From CAYLLT01 sp964591605 (GTDB taxonomy: Bacteria > Planctomycetota > Phycisphaerae > UBA1845 > PWPN01): a DNA stretch of 8,600 nt. The stretch is from the NCBI GenBank assembly GCA_964591605.1, contig CAZQEN010000324.1, forward strand, positions 1 through 8,600, read 5' to 3'. Positions 1 to 6,513 of this stretch are shown here, in pieces; positions within the stretch are counted from its first letter, which is position 1, and every line of letters begins with the position of its first letter. The notes under the pieces were generated by a model. That model was not told where the DNA came from. It did no database searches and saw nothing but the letters and a program-made list of their open reading frames with translations. Made by a program: the position numbers and the translations under genes.

Positions 1-27
1 CAGGGTGGGTCGACGGCCGCGGCCGCG

Positions 28-56
28 TTGACCTGAGCGGGTCCGGCGTTTACCCT
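28..56 (+). promoter_or_regulatory. candidate sigma-70-type promoter for the oxidoreductase gene
   Basis: A TTGACC box (28-33, five of six consensus bases) is followed after 17 bases by TACCCT (51-56, matching the three most conserved -10 positions). Transcription would start near 62-64 and leave a leader of about 50 bases. The -10 is weak, so this is a candidate only. A perfect 12-base palindrome (CGGCCGCGGCCG, 14-25) lies immediately upstream. Confidence 0.4.
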
Positions 57-100
57 GCATGACTTTGTCGTCGCGGACGCTTGTTTGAACCGCTTTTTCC

Positions 101-105
101 GGAGG
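101..105 (+). promoter_or_regulatory. ribosome binding site fixing the start at 112
   Basis: GGAGG lies 6 bases before the ATG at 112. An in-frame TTG at 85 would add nine residues, but the ribosome binding site lies inside that extension. The ATG also places the twin-arginine motif at residues 6-11, the usual distance from the N-terminus of a Tat signal. Confidence 0.85.
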
Positions 106-111
106 ACGCAC

Positions 112-1587
112 ATGGCTCGGCTGACTCGACGCCGGTTTCTCGGCGGCACCGCGCTGGCGGCCGGCGCGCTCGCGCTGCCCCGCCGCAACGTGCTGGGAAA
201 CGTGCTCGGAGCGAATGAGAAGGTGCGGGTGGCCTGCATCGGCCTGAACGGGCAGGGCAGCGGACACCTGGGCACCTACCTGGACATGGAGGACGTCGAG
301 GTCACGTACCTGGTCGATGTCGATCAGCGGGTTCTGGCCAAGCGGCTTCGCGATGTGGCTGAGAAGAAGAACCGCCCGCAGCCCCAGGCCATCCAGGATG
401 CCCGTAAGGCGCTGGATGACAAGAATCTCGATGCCGTTTCGATCGCGACGCCCAATCACTGGCATGCGCTGCTGACGATCTGGGCGTGTCAGGCGGAAAA
501 GGACGTGTACGTCGAGAAGCCGATGTGCCACAACGCCCGCGAAGGGGCGGCGATGATCGCAGCCGCCCGCCGGTACCGGCGTGTCGTGCAGCATGGCACG
601 CAGCGGCGCAGCGAGAAGGAGTGGGCCCATGCGATGGCGGCCATCCATTCCGGCCAACTCGGCAAGCTGCTGGTGGCAAGAGGATTCTGCTACAAAGACG
701 GCGGCACCGGGGGGAGCACCCGCGGCAATATCGGCTTTGCGCCCGTCAAGGAGCCGCCGCCGGAGCTCGACTTCGACCTGTGGCTCGGGCCGGCCCCCCG
801 GCAGCCGTATCACGACAACCTGGTGCACTATCGATGGCACTGGTTCTGGGATTTCGGCAACGGCGACCTGGGCAATCAGGGGGTCCATCAGATGGACGTT
901 GCACACTGGGGCCTGCCGCCGGGCAGCCGCTTCCCCCGCGTGGCCTACAGCCTGGGCGGGCGCTTTACGGGCCAGCCGGATCAGGGCCAGTGCGCGAACG
1001 AACAGGTATGCGTCTTCGAATACGGCGATGTTCCGCTCATCTTCGAGGTGCGCGGGCTCAAATCAGAGCCCTACCAGGGTGTGGACGTGGGCAACATCTT
1101 CGAGCTCGAGGCCGGCCAGATCCGCGAGGCGGAGTTCTACCCCAAAGGCAGCGATAAACCGCAGTCGCTGCCGAAGGTCGATTTCCACGTGGAGCCGGGC
1201 GGGCCGTTCCGGAATTTCGTGAACTGCGTGAAGGCGCGCGAGCCCGGGAAGCTGAATGCGCCGCTGGAGCGGGGTTTTTACCCCAGCGCCCTGTGTCACC
1301 TGGCGAATGCGTCGCACCGCGTCGGCGAGAAGATGTCATTCAGCCGCAGGAGCACGGTCGTCGAGAACAACCAGGCGGCCTCCGAGGCGTTCGATCGGAT
1401 GCGCGAGCATCTGCGCGAGCGAGGCGTCGATCTGGCGGCCGATCAGTACACGCACGGGAAAGTGCTCAAACTGTCCGACCCGGCGAGCTGGAAGACCGAC
1501 GACCCGCAGGCCAACGACATCCTGGCCGGCTCGCGCCACTACCGCCCGCCGTTCAGTTTCCCTGCGGATCTGGTCGCGAGGAGCTGA
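112..1587 (+). CDS. Tat-exported Gfo/Idh/MocA family oxidoreductase
   Basis: This 491-residue protein is a putative NAD(P)-dependent sugar or cyclitol dehydrogenase of the Gfo/Idh/MocA family. Residues 6-11 (RRRFLG) form a twin-arginine motif, followed by an Ala/Leu-rich core (13-22), so export by the Tat route is expected. The Rossmann domain begins at about residue 38, with the dinucleotide-binding glycines in GLNGQGSG (44-51). TPNHWH (113-118) and EKP (135-137) are family signatures; the EKP lysine normally contacts cofactor and substrate. GNQGVHQMD (254-262) matches the substrate-side motif of the C-terminal domain, where a histidine is usually catalytic. The length suits the exported planctomycete members, which are longer than the roughly 340-residue cytosolic ones. 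The substrate cannot be deduced. The gene has its own ribosome binding site and appears monocistronic, with a palindromic element behind it. The family call is secure; export is inferred from the signal. Confidence 0.95.
   Translation: MARLTRRRFLGGTALAAGALALPRRNVLGNVLGANEKVRVACIGLNGQGSGHLGTYLDMEDVEVTYLVDVDQRVLAKRLRDVAEKKNRPQPQAIQDARKALDDKNLDAVSIATPNHWHALLTIWACQAEKDVYVEKPMCHNAREGAAMIAAARRYRRVVQHGTQRRSEKEWAHAMAAIHSGQLGKLLVARGFCYKDGGTGGSTRGNIGFAPVKEPPPELDFDLWLGPAPRQPYHDNLVHYRWHWFWDFGNGDLGNQGVHQMDVAHWGLPPGSRFPRVAYSLGGRFTGQPDQGQCANEQVCVFEYGDVPLIFEVRGLKSEPYQGVDVGNIFELEAGQIREAEFYPKGSDKPQSLPKVDFHVEPGGPFRNFVNCVKAREPGKLNAPLERGFYPSALCHLANASHRVGEKMSFSRRSTVVENNQAASEAFDRMREHLRERGVDLAADQYTHGKVLKLSDPASWKTDDPQANDILAGSRHYRPPFSFPADLVARS
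187..210 (+). repeat. tandem 12-base duplication inside the oxidoreductase gene
   Basis: AACGTGCTGGGA (187-198) is followed directly by AACGTGCTCGGA (199-210), identical at 11 of 12 positions. The copies encode NVLG twice, in frame, in the linker between the Tat signal core and the Rossmann domain. From memory, family members usually carry one NVLGAN-type sequence here, so this looks like a slippage duplication in a tolerant linker. Confidence 0.75.
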
Positions 1588-1639
1588 AACGAGTGGCAGG
1601 CCAAGCCCGCCAATTCCTACTGCCACGCACGTGCGTGTT

Positions 1640-1738
1640 GCGCGAGCGAGGTACGCCGAGGAGAGCCCGACGGGTAACCGAGGGGTTCGCGCGGCGGCAT
1701 CGCCCGCCCTGAGAACCCCTCGCTCGCGCTTCGGGCTC
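1640..1738. repeat. large nested palindromic element between genes
   Basis: The element is a three-tier inverted repeat. The outer arms GAGCCCGA/TCGGGCTC are at 1663-1670 and 1731-1738. The middle 10-base arms CGAGGGGTTC/GAACCCCTCG are at 1679-1688 and 1713-1722. The inner arms GGCGG/CCGCC are at 1693-1697 and 1704-1708. The outer and middle tiers are separated by 8 unpaired bases on each side. In addition, GCGCGAGCGAGG (1640-1651) is perfectly complementary to 1718-1729, so it competes with the middle stem. Planctomycete genomes, as I recall them, contain dispersed sequences of the type AGCCCGAAGCGNNAGCGAGGG, and the right half read on the minus strand fits this. It could also act as an mRNA 3'-end hairpin for the oxidoreductase gene, but it lacks a T-tract. 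I see no gene in the rest of 1588-1876 and no convincing promoter. Confidence 0.7.
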
Positions 1739-1876
1739 CACCAGGATGGCCCCCGACACCTGTGCAGTCACTGCCCGCCCGGTATCCTCCGGATATCCAT
1801 ACTGGCCGTCCTTTCCAAAGGCAGAAGAGGCGATTTTCTTCTCGCCGGACAGGACCACGTGTGGTAAAAGAGAGGC

Positions 1877-3913
1877 GTGGGCACGGATGCTCTCTATTGC
1901 CGGAACATGGCGGCGCTCTTCCGCGCTGATCCGCGCCTGGCGCAGCGGATCGACGAGTGCCTGCCGGACCCGCACATCGTGGTTGAGCCGAGCCGGCGCG
2001 GGCCGCCGACGGTGCGGCTGCCCCCACATGATTGCCGATTGCCAATTGCCGATTGCCCATTGAACAAGGACGACAAGGCGGCGTCTGACGAATCCTCTCC
2101 TGGAAGCCGGCAATCGGAAATCGACCATCGGAAATCTCTTTACCTGCACAGCAGGATCGACCCCGAGGACGAGGCCCGCCGCTTCGCCGAGGCGATCGAG
2201 ATGGGCGAGACGTTCTGCTACATCGTGGGGGGCTTTGGCCTGGGACATCATGTCAAGGCCCTGCATGCGAGATTGCGGGGGGACGCGTTTCTCGTGGTCA
2301 CCGAGTCGAATCTCGCGCTGCTCAGGGCCGCGATGGAAGCGGTCGATCTGGCCGACCTCTTCGCGGGCGACAAGTGCGTCCTGCTCACCCGCCTGGACAA
2401 GGGCGAGATCCAGAACCGCCTCGAGCCGCGCAATTCGCTCATGATGATGGGTTCGCAGTTCGTCGCCCACCCGCCCTCGGACCGGATCGACGGCGAGTTT
2501 CAGGCCGGCATGCGCAAGCTGCTGGCCGATCACCTCACCTACTGCCGCATGAGCCTGGTCACGCTGGTGGCCAATTCGCGGGTGACGTGCCGCAACGTCG
2601 CGTACAACCTGCCGCGCTTCGTCTCGACGCCGCCGATCGACGTGCTGCGCGACCGGTTCAAGGGCTGCCCGGGGATCGTCGTGTCGGCCGGGCCGTCGCT
2701 GCGGCGCAACATCGATCAACTTGCCGGGCTCAAGGGCCGCGCGGTGATCTGTGCGGTGCAGACGACGTTCAAGATGCTGCTCGACCGCGGCATCGAGCCC
2801 GATTTCGTCACGTCGCTCGATTACCACGAGCTTTCCAAGCGTTTCTTCGAAGATATTCCCGCGACCTGCCGCACGCACCTGGTGGCCGAGCCGAAGGTGA
2901 CCTGGCACGTGATCGATACGTACCGGGGGCCCACGTCGCTGCTCGACAACCGCTGGGCGCGGCTGTGCCTGGGCGACGGACTCGCCGGGCGCGACGGGCT
3001 GAAGGCGGGCTCGACGGTGGCGCACCTGGCGTTCTACCTGAACCTTTACATGGGCTGCGACCCGATCATCATGGTCGGGCAGGATCTCGGATACACCGAT
3101 CACGTCTACTACGTGCCGGGCACGAGCATGCACGACCTGTGGCGGTCGGAGCTCAACCGGTTCAACACGATCGAGATGCGCGAGTGGGAGCGGATCGTGC
3201 GCCACCGGCGCATCCTGCAGAAGGTCAAGGACATCCACGGCCAGGAGATCTACACGGACGAGCAGCTTTTTACGTATCTGCAGCAGTTCGAGGGGGACTT
3301 CGCGCAGGTTCCGGGGCGGGTAATCGATGCGACCGAGGGCGGCGTCCGCAAAGAGGGCACGCGGGTGATGAGCCTGCGCGAAGCGGCGCAGCAGTATTGC
3401 CGGCAGCCGATCCCGCGCGAGCGGTTCGCGTACCTCGATGCGCTGACGTGGAGCGATGCGAGCCGTCGGCCGGCGGCCCGCCGCGAGCTGGCCGCGCGGC
3501 TCGAAGAGGCAGACGCAGTGGCGGACATCTGCGAGAAGATGATCGAGCGGCTGAGGGAGCTGCAGACGCTGCTCGATCGGCCCGAGCAGTTCAACCGGCG
3601 CATCGCGGAGGTCGACCGGCTCCGGCTGGAAATCCGCCGGCATGGCCGCACGTACGAAATGATCAGCTCGCTCTCTCAGCACGCGGAGCTTCAGCGGTTC
3701 AGCGCCGACCGCCGGATCGCCCTCGCCGACGACGACCCGGTGGAGCGGGCGCGCCGTCAGCTTGAGCGGGATATCCGGTTCGTCCAGGGCATCGCCGAGG
3801 GCACGCAGGCCCTGCGGGAGATCCTCCGCGGGAGCATCGAGCGTTTCGATGCGGATCCGCCGGGCTGCAAATCGCCGCCGCAGGCCGCGGCCGCGTCCGG
3901 AGGGCCGGCGTGA
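1877..3913 (+). CDS. DUF115 / MptE-like (Maf-type) protein with C-terminal helical region
   Basis: This 678-residue protein contains the DUF115 fold shared by archaeal 6-hydroxymethylpterin diphosphokinase (MptE) and the Maf proteins that glycosylate flagellins. Visible motifs are IVGGFGLGHH (116-125), VSAGPSL (269-275), SLDYHE (313-318) and VGQDLGYTD (400-408), in family order. The N-terminal part (about 10-45) resembles the helical start of these proteins. Residues 52-87 are encoded by heptanucleotide repeats and look inserted; the family-like sequence resumes at LYLHSR (88-93). Residues from about 530 to 665 are charged and probably form long helices or a coiled coil. A stop codon (TAA, 1865-1867) precedes the GTG start at 1877; the AGAGG at 1871-1875 is too close to be a good ribosome binding site, so ATG 1907 is an alternative. 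The gene overlaps its downstream neighbour by GTGA. No signal peptide or membrane segment is seen, so it is probably cytoplasmic. Glycan or nucleotide-sugar chemistry is an inference; the substrate is unknown. Confidence 0.85.
   Translation: MGTDALYCRNMAALFRADPRLAQRIDECLPDPHIVVEPSRRGPPTVRLPPHDCRLPIADCPLNKDDKAASDESSPGSRQSEIDHRKSLYLHSRIDPEDEARRFAEAIEMGETFCYIVGGFGLGHHVKALHARLRGDAFLVVTESNLALLRAAMEAVDLADLFAGDKCVLLTRLDKGEIQNRLEPRNSLMMMGSQFVAHPPSDRIDGEFQAGMRKLLADHLTYCRMSLVTLVANSRVTCRNVAYNLPRFVSTPPIDVLRDRFKGCPGIVVSAGPSLRRNIDQLAGLKGRAVICAVQTTFKMLLDRGIEPDFVTSLDYHELSKRFFEDIPATCRTHLVAEPKVTWHVIDTYRGPTSLLDNRWARLCLGDGLAGRDGLKAGSTVAHLAFYLNLYMGCDPIIMVGQDLGYTDHVYYVPGTSMHDLWRSELNRFNTIEMREWERIVRHRRILQKVKDIHGQEIYTDEQLFTYLQQFEGDFAQVPGRVIDATEGGVRKEGTRVMSLREAAQQYCRQPIPRERFAYLDALTWSDASRRPAARRELAARLEEADAVADICEKMIERLRELQTLLDRPEQFNRRIAEVDRLRLEIRRHGRTYEMISSLSQHAELQRFSADRRIALADDDPVERARRQLERDIRFVQGIAEGTQALREILRGSIERFDADPPGCKSPPQAAAASGGPA
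2030..2136. repeat. inverted clusters of heptanucleotide repeats inside the DUF115 gene
   Basis: The left cluster (2030-2064) is five tandem heptamers: GATTGCC, GATTGCC, AATTGCC, GATTGCC, CATTGAA. The right cluster (2109-2136) is four heptamers in opposite orientation: GGCAATC, GGAAATC, GACCATC, GGAAATC. GGCAATC is the reverse complement of GATTGCC. A 44-base unique spacer (2065-2108) lies between them. The whole stretch is read through in frame as residues 52-87 of the surrounding protein. The base composition is clearly more AT-rich than the neighbouring coding DNA. The arrangement recalls the short tandemly repeated heptamers of cyanobacteria, and similar strings occur in other environmental bacterial genomes, but identity with a named family cannot be checked here. 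Confidence 0.9.
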
Positions 3914-5541
3914 AGATCCTGGGCATCATCGACGCGGATTTCGAGCGGTCGCCGCTGGGCACGCGTGCGCGGCTTGCCCAGCCGCTGGCGGGTCAGGCGG
4001 TGCTCCGGCGGACGGCACAGCGCGTGCTGGAGGCCCGGAGACTGACGAGCGTACACTGCGTCGTACCGGGTGCGCAGGCGGGCACCGCCCGCGACGTGCT
4101 GGCCGGTCTGCCCGTCCAGATCGAGACGCAGGACGCGGGGCCGCCGCCGTGGCAGCGGTTTGTCGCCAGTTGCCGGAAGTGGGCGCTGGATTCCTGCCTC
4201 GGCGGACTGGGCGGCACGACGGTGTTTGACGAATCGCTGCATCCGTGGGTGGCCGAGGGGCTGACGCAGCGCGAAGGGGCCCAGGCCGCGGCGATCGTGC
4301 CGGCGGCGGCGGCCCTGCTGGATCCGGTGCTGCTCGACGCGATGCTCGAGCACTACGAGAAAGTGCACGAAGAGGTGCGGCTCACGTACACGCAGAGCGC
4401 GCCCGGCCTGACCGCTTGCATTTGCGGCCTCCCGCTGCTGGCGGACCTGGCCCGGGCGGGCCAGTACATCGGGCGCACCATGGCGTACCGCCCGGCTGAT
4501 CCGCAGCGCGAGATGAACGTGCAGCCGTGCTTCTATCAGGTGGGTGGCGCGATCGCCTGCGCCGGCGGTCGCTGCCTGGCCGACACGTCGTCCGGATTCG
4601 ACACCGTCTCGCGGATCATTGCGGAGCTGGGCGAGCGCGCTGACGCGGGTGCGATCTCGCGCTGGCTCCTCCAGCAGCATCTGTACGTGCCTCATCTCCC
4701 TGACGAAGTCGAGGTGGAGCTGACGACGCAGGATCCGCTGGCGGAGACGACGCTGCGCCCGCGCGGCGCCTGCGTGCCCGCCCGGGAGCCCATGAGTGAG
4801 GCGATCTTCGCGAGGCTCGTGGAGGCCCTCGGCGGGCGCGACGACGTCCGGCTCGTGCTGGGCGGTTTCGGCGACCCGCTGATGCATCCCGACTGGCCGA
4901 GGCTCCTGCAGATCGCGCGGCAGGCCGGCATCTTCGGCCTGGTCATTCGCACGCCGGCCGTGCATCTGGACGCCCGCTCGATTGAACAGATCGTCGCTGC
5001 CCGCGTGGACATCGTGAATGTGCTGCTGGATGCACACACTCCCGAGACCTATCTCGCGGTGCACGGGGCAGACCACTTTCAACGGGTGCAGGCGGCGGTC
5101 GAGTCGCTGCTGCAGGCGGCGCGACGGCCCGAACACGGCGGCGTGCCGATCGTCGCGTGCGAGATGATCAAGACGCGCCGGACGATGCCGGAGATGGAGG
5201 CGTTTTACGACCACTGGCTCCGCAAAGGCTGTGGGGCGGTGATCGTCGGGCCAAGCCGCTACGGCGGGCAGCGGCCGGATCTGGCGGTCATGGACATGAG
5301 CCCGCCCACGCGTGCGGCCTGCCGGCGCCTGATGCGGCGCTGCCTGGTGCTGTCGGACGGGACGGTCAGCCTGTGCGATCAGGATTTCACGGGGGGTCAG
5401 GTTATGGGTCGCCTGGCCGAGCAGGGTCTGGCCGAAATCTGGACGGGGGAGCGGCTCGCCCAGACCCGCCTGTCGCACCGGGCGGCGCGGTGGAGCAATC
5501 TGCCGCTTTGCTCGGCCTGCAGCGAATGGCACCGGCCGTGA
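3910..5541 (+). CDS. nucleotidyltransferase-like / cysteine-less radical-SAM-like / SPASM fusion protein
   Basis: This 543-residue protein has three parts. Residues 1 to about 240 resemble a GT-A/cytidylyltransferase-like domain; IIDAD (6-10) and PLAGQAVLRRT (25-35) match the G-K-P-[VM]-L region of NeuA/SpsF/KdsB-type enzymes, although the usual basic signature is degenerate. Residues 267 to about 450 follow a radical SAM barrel: VEVELT (267-272), GGFGDPLMHP (318-327, the SAM-binding GGE-type motif) and later strands. The CxxxCxxC cluster motif is absent; the equivalent positions appear to be D275, E279 and L282. Residues 471-543 form a SPASM/twitch-like tail with C471, C489 in SLCDQD, and C534/C537 in LCSACSEWHRP, enough for one Fe-S cluster. 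The GTG start overlaps the upstream stop, with GGAGG (3899-3903) six bases before it. The tight coupling suggests it works with the DUF115 protein. The product is probably not a classical radical SAM enzyme; its function is unknown. Confidence 0.85.
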   Translation: MKILGIIDADFERSPLGTRARLAQPLAGQAVLRRTAQRVLEARRLTSVHCVVPGAQAGTARDVLAGLPVQIETQDAGPPPWQRFVASCRKWALDSCLGGLGGTTVFDESLHPWVAEGLTQREGAQAAAIVPAAAALLDPVLLDAMLEHYEKVHEEVRLTYTQSAPGLTACICGLPLLADLARAGQYIGRTMAYRPADPQREMNVQPCFYQVGGAIACAGGRCLADTSSGFDTVSRIIAELGERADAGAISRWLLQQHLYVPHLPDEVEVELTTQDPLAETTLRPRGACVPAREPMSEAIFARLVEALGGRDDVRLVLGGFGDPLMHPDWPRLLQIARQAGIFGLVIRTPAVHLDARSIEQIVAARVDIVNVLLDAHTPETYLAVHGADHFQRVQAAVESLLQAARRPEHGGVPIVACEMIKTRRTMPEMEAFYDHWLRKGCGAVIVGPSRYGGQRPDLAVMDMSPPTRAACRRLMRRCLVLSDGTVSLCDQDFTGGQVMGRLAEQGLAEIWTGERLAQTRLSHRAARWSNLPLCSACSEWHRP

Positions 5542-5661
5542 GCCGCGTTCTTGGACGTTAACGAGGGGTGCCCGGTTGAATGGGAATCCGTCGGGGCGTG
5601 GGAAAAGTCCGATTGGCCCGCCACACTTGAACTTGCCGTCGGACGATACTAGAACGAACAG

Positions 5662-6513
5662 ATGACCGTTGAAACCACGCAGCAGCTCATCCATTCCTCG
5701 CGCAGCCCCCGGGGCCGACTGGGGGGCTCGACGCTCCTGCTGCTGGGCCTGTCGATGATGCTGGGGGGCATCGCCGCGGACGGGCGGCTGCTGGGCAGCG
5801 GGCCGTGGGCATGGCTGGTGCCGCAGGTGCTGGTGCTGTTGCTGGCGGTGGTGTTGCTGCAGCGGGCGCGTCACCAGCGAGCGCTGGTGCGTCTGATGGA
5901 GCAGGCGCTCGAGGCGGTGCAGCTTCGGGCCTGGCCGGAGGCGCGGTCGGCGCTGGAGCACATCCTCAGCCGTCCCATCCGGTACGCGAATGCCCGGGCC
6001 GAATCACTGCTGGCGCTGGCGGCGGTGGCTGAATCCGAGGGGGCGTACGACTCGTCGCAGACCATCTACGAATCGATCCTGGAGGAGCAGTCGGCCGACC
6101 CGATGCAACTGCATACGGCGCGGGTGGCGCTCGCGGGGGCGCTGCTGCGCACGGGCCAGGTGACCGACGCCGTCTCGCTCATCGAACGGCTCGAACGGGC
6201 GGGCCTGCCCGACTCGCTGCGGGCGCAGATCGAGTTGGTGGCTCTCTTCCGCGATGTGACCATGGGGCAGATCGACGCCGGCGTCGCCCGGGCCCAAGAG
6301 CGCCGGCGCCTCTTCCGCGATCATCTGAGCACGCGGGCGGGCTATGGATATGCGCTGCTCGCCGCGGCGTTCGACCGGGCGAATCAACCGGATCAGGCAC
6401 GGTCTTTCTGGCATGATGCGACGCTGCTGGTGCGTCCGGACGAGCTGGTGAACCGATACCGCGAGCTGACCCGGGTATGCGGCCATTATCCCCCTGCGGA
6501 GAACCCCCTGTGA
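5662..6513 (+). CDS. membrane-hairpin protein with TPR-like helical domain (first of pair)
   Basis: This 283-residue protein is not recognised by name. Two hydrophobic segments, about 23-39 and 49-67, are separated by a short loop and flanked by basic residues (R14, R17, R19 before; R68, R71 after), which predicts both ends in the cytoplasm. Residues from about 75 to 275 are Ala/Leu-rich amphipathic helices with roughly 34-residue spacing of alanine pairs (for example LALAAVAESEGAYDSSQTIYESIL), typical of TPR-like solenoids. It is likely a scaffold anchored to the inner face of the cytoplasmic membrane. ATG 5662 is preceded by an in-frame TAG at 5650-5652, which excludes an upstream extension, but no clear Shine-Dalgarno sequence is seen. 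It overlaps the next gene by GTGA. The 120-base gap upstream (5542-5661) separates it from the fusion gene and shows no convincing promoter or terminator. Confidence 0.8.
   Translation: MTVETTQQLIHSSRSPRGRLGGSTLLLLGLSMMLGGIAADGRLLGSGPWAWLVPQVLVLLLAVVLLQRARHQRALVRLMEQALEAVQLRAWPEARSALEHILSRPIRYANARAESLLALAAVAESEGAYDSSQTIYESILEEQSADPMQLHTARVALAGALLRTGQVTDAVSLIERLERAGLPDSLRAQIELVALFRDVTMGQIDAGVARAQERRRLFRDHLSTRAGYGYALLAAAFDRANQPDQARSFWHDATLLVRPDELVNRYRELTRVCGHYPPAENPL

Noticed and set aside
1829..1846. GGCGA/TCGCC hairpin before the DUF115 gene as a regulatory structure
   Set aside because: The stem is 5 bp with an 8-base loop, which is easily found by chance in GC-rich DNA, and no associated motif is seen.
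2030..2136. CRISPR array interpretation of the short repeats
   Set aside because: The unit is only 7 bases, the copies abut without spacers, and the two clusters are inverted, which does not fit CRISPR repeat-spacer structure.
1553..3682. A 709-codon open frame on the minus strand opposite the DUF115 gene
   Set aside because: It is Arg/His/Pro-rich with no recognisable motifs and lies antisense to a gene with clear DUF115 motifs. It also runs through the palindromic element and the heptamer repeats. High GC with strong third-position bias creates such shadow frames.
3883..3896. A 14-base string shared with 15-28 (GGCCGCGGCCGCGT)
   Set aside because: It is composed of simple GGCC/GCGC units and encodes an alanine run here, so chance recurrence in GC-rich DNA is the likelier explanation.
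5576..5650. Possible promoter elements TTGAAT (5576), TTGAAC (5627) and GATACT (5645) before the first TPR-like gene
   Set aside because: No pair has acceptable spacing: TTGAAC to GATACT is only 12 bases, and no -10 follows TTGAAT at 16-18 bases.
3757..5961. A 734-codon open frame on the minus strand spanning the fusion gene and the following gap
   Set aside because: It is low-complexity, rich in Arg, Gln and His, and crosses the ends of two plausible plus-strand genes. The plus strand has identifiable motifs and ribosome binding sites.
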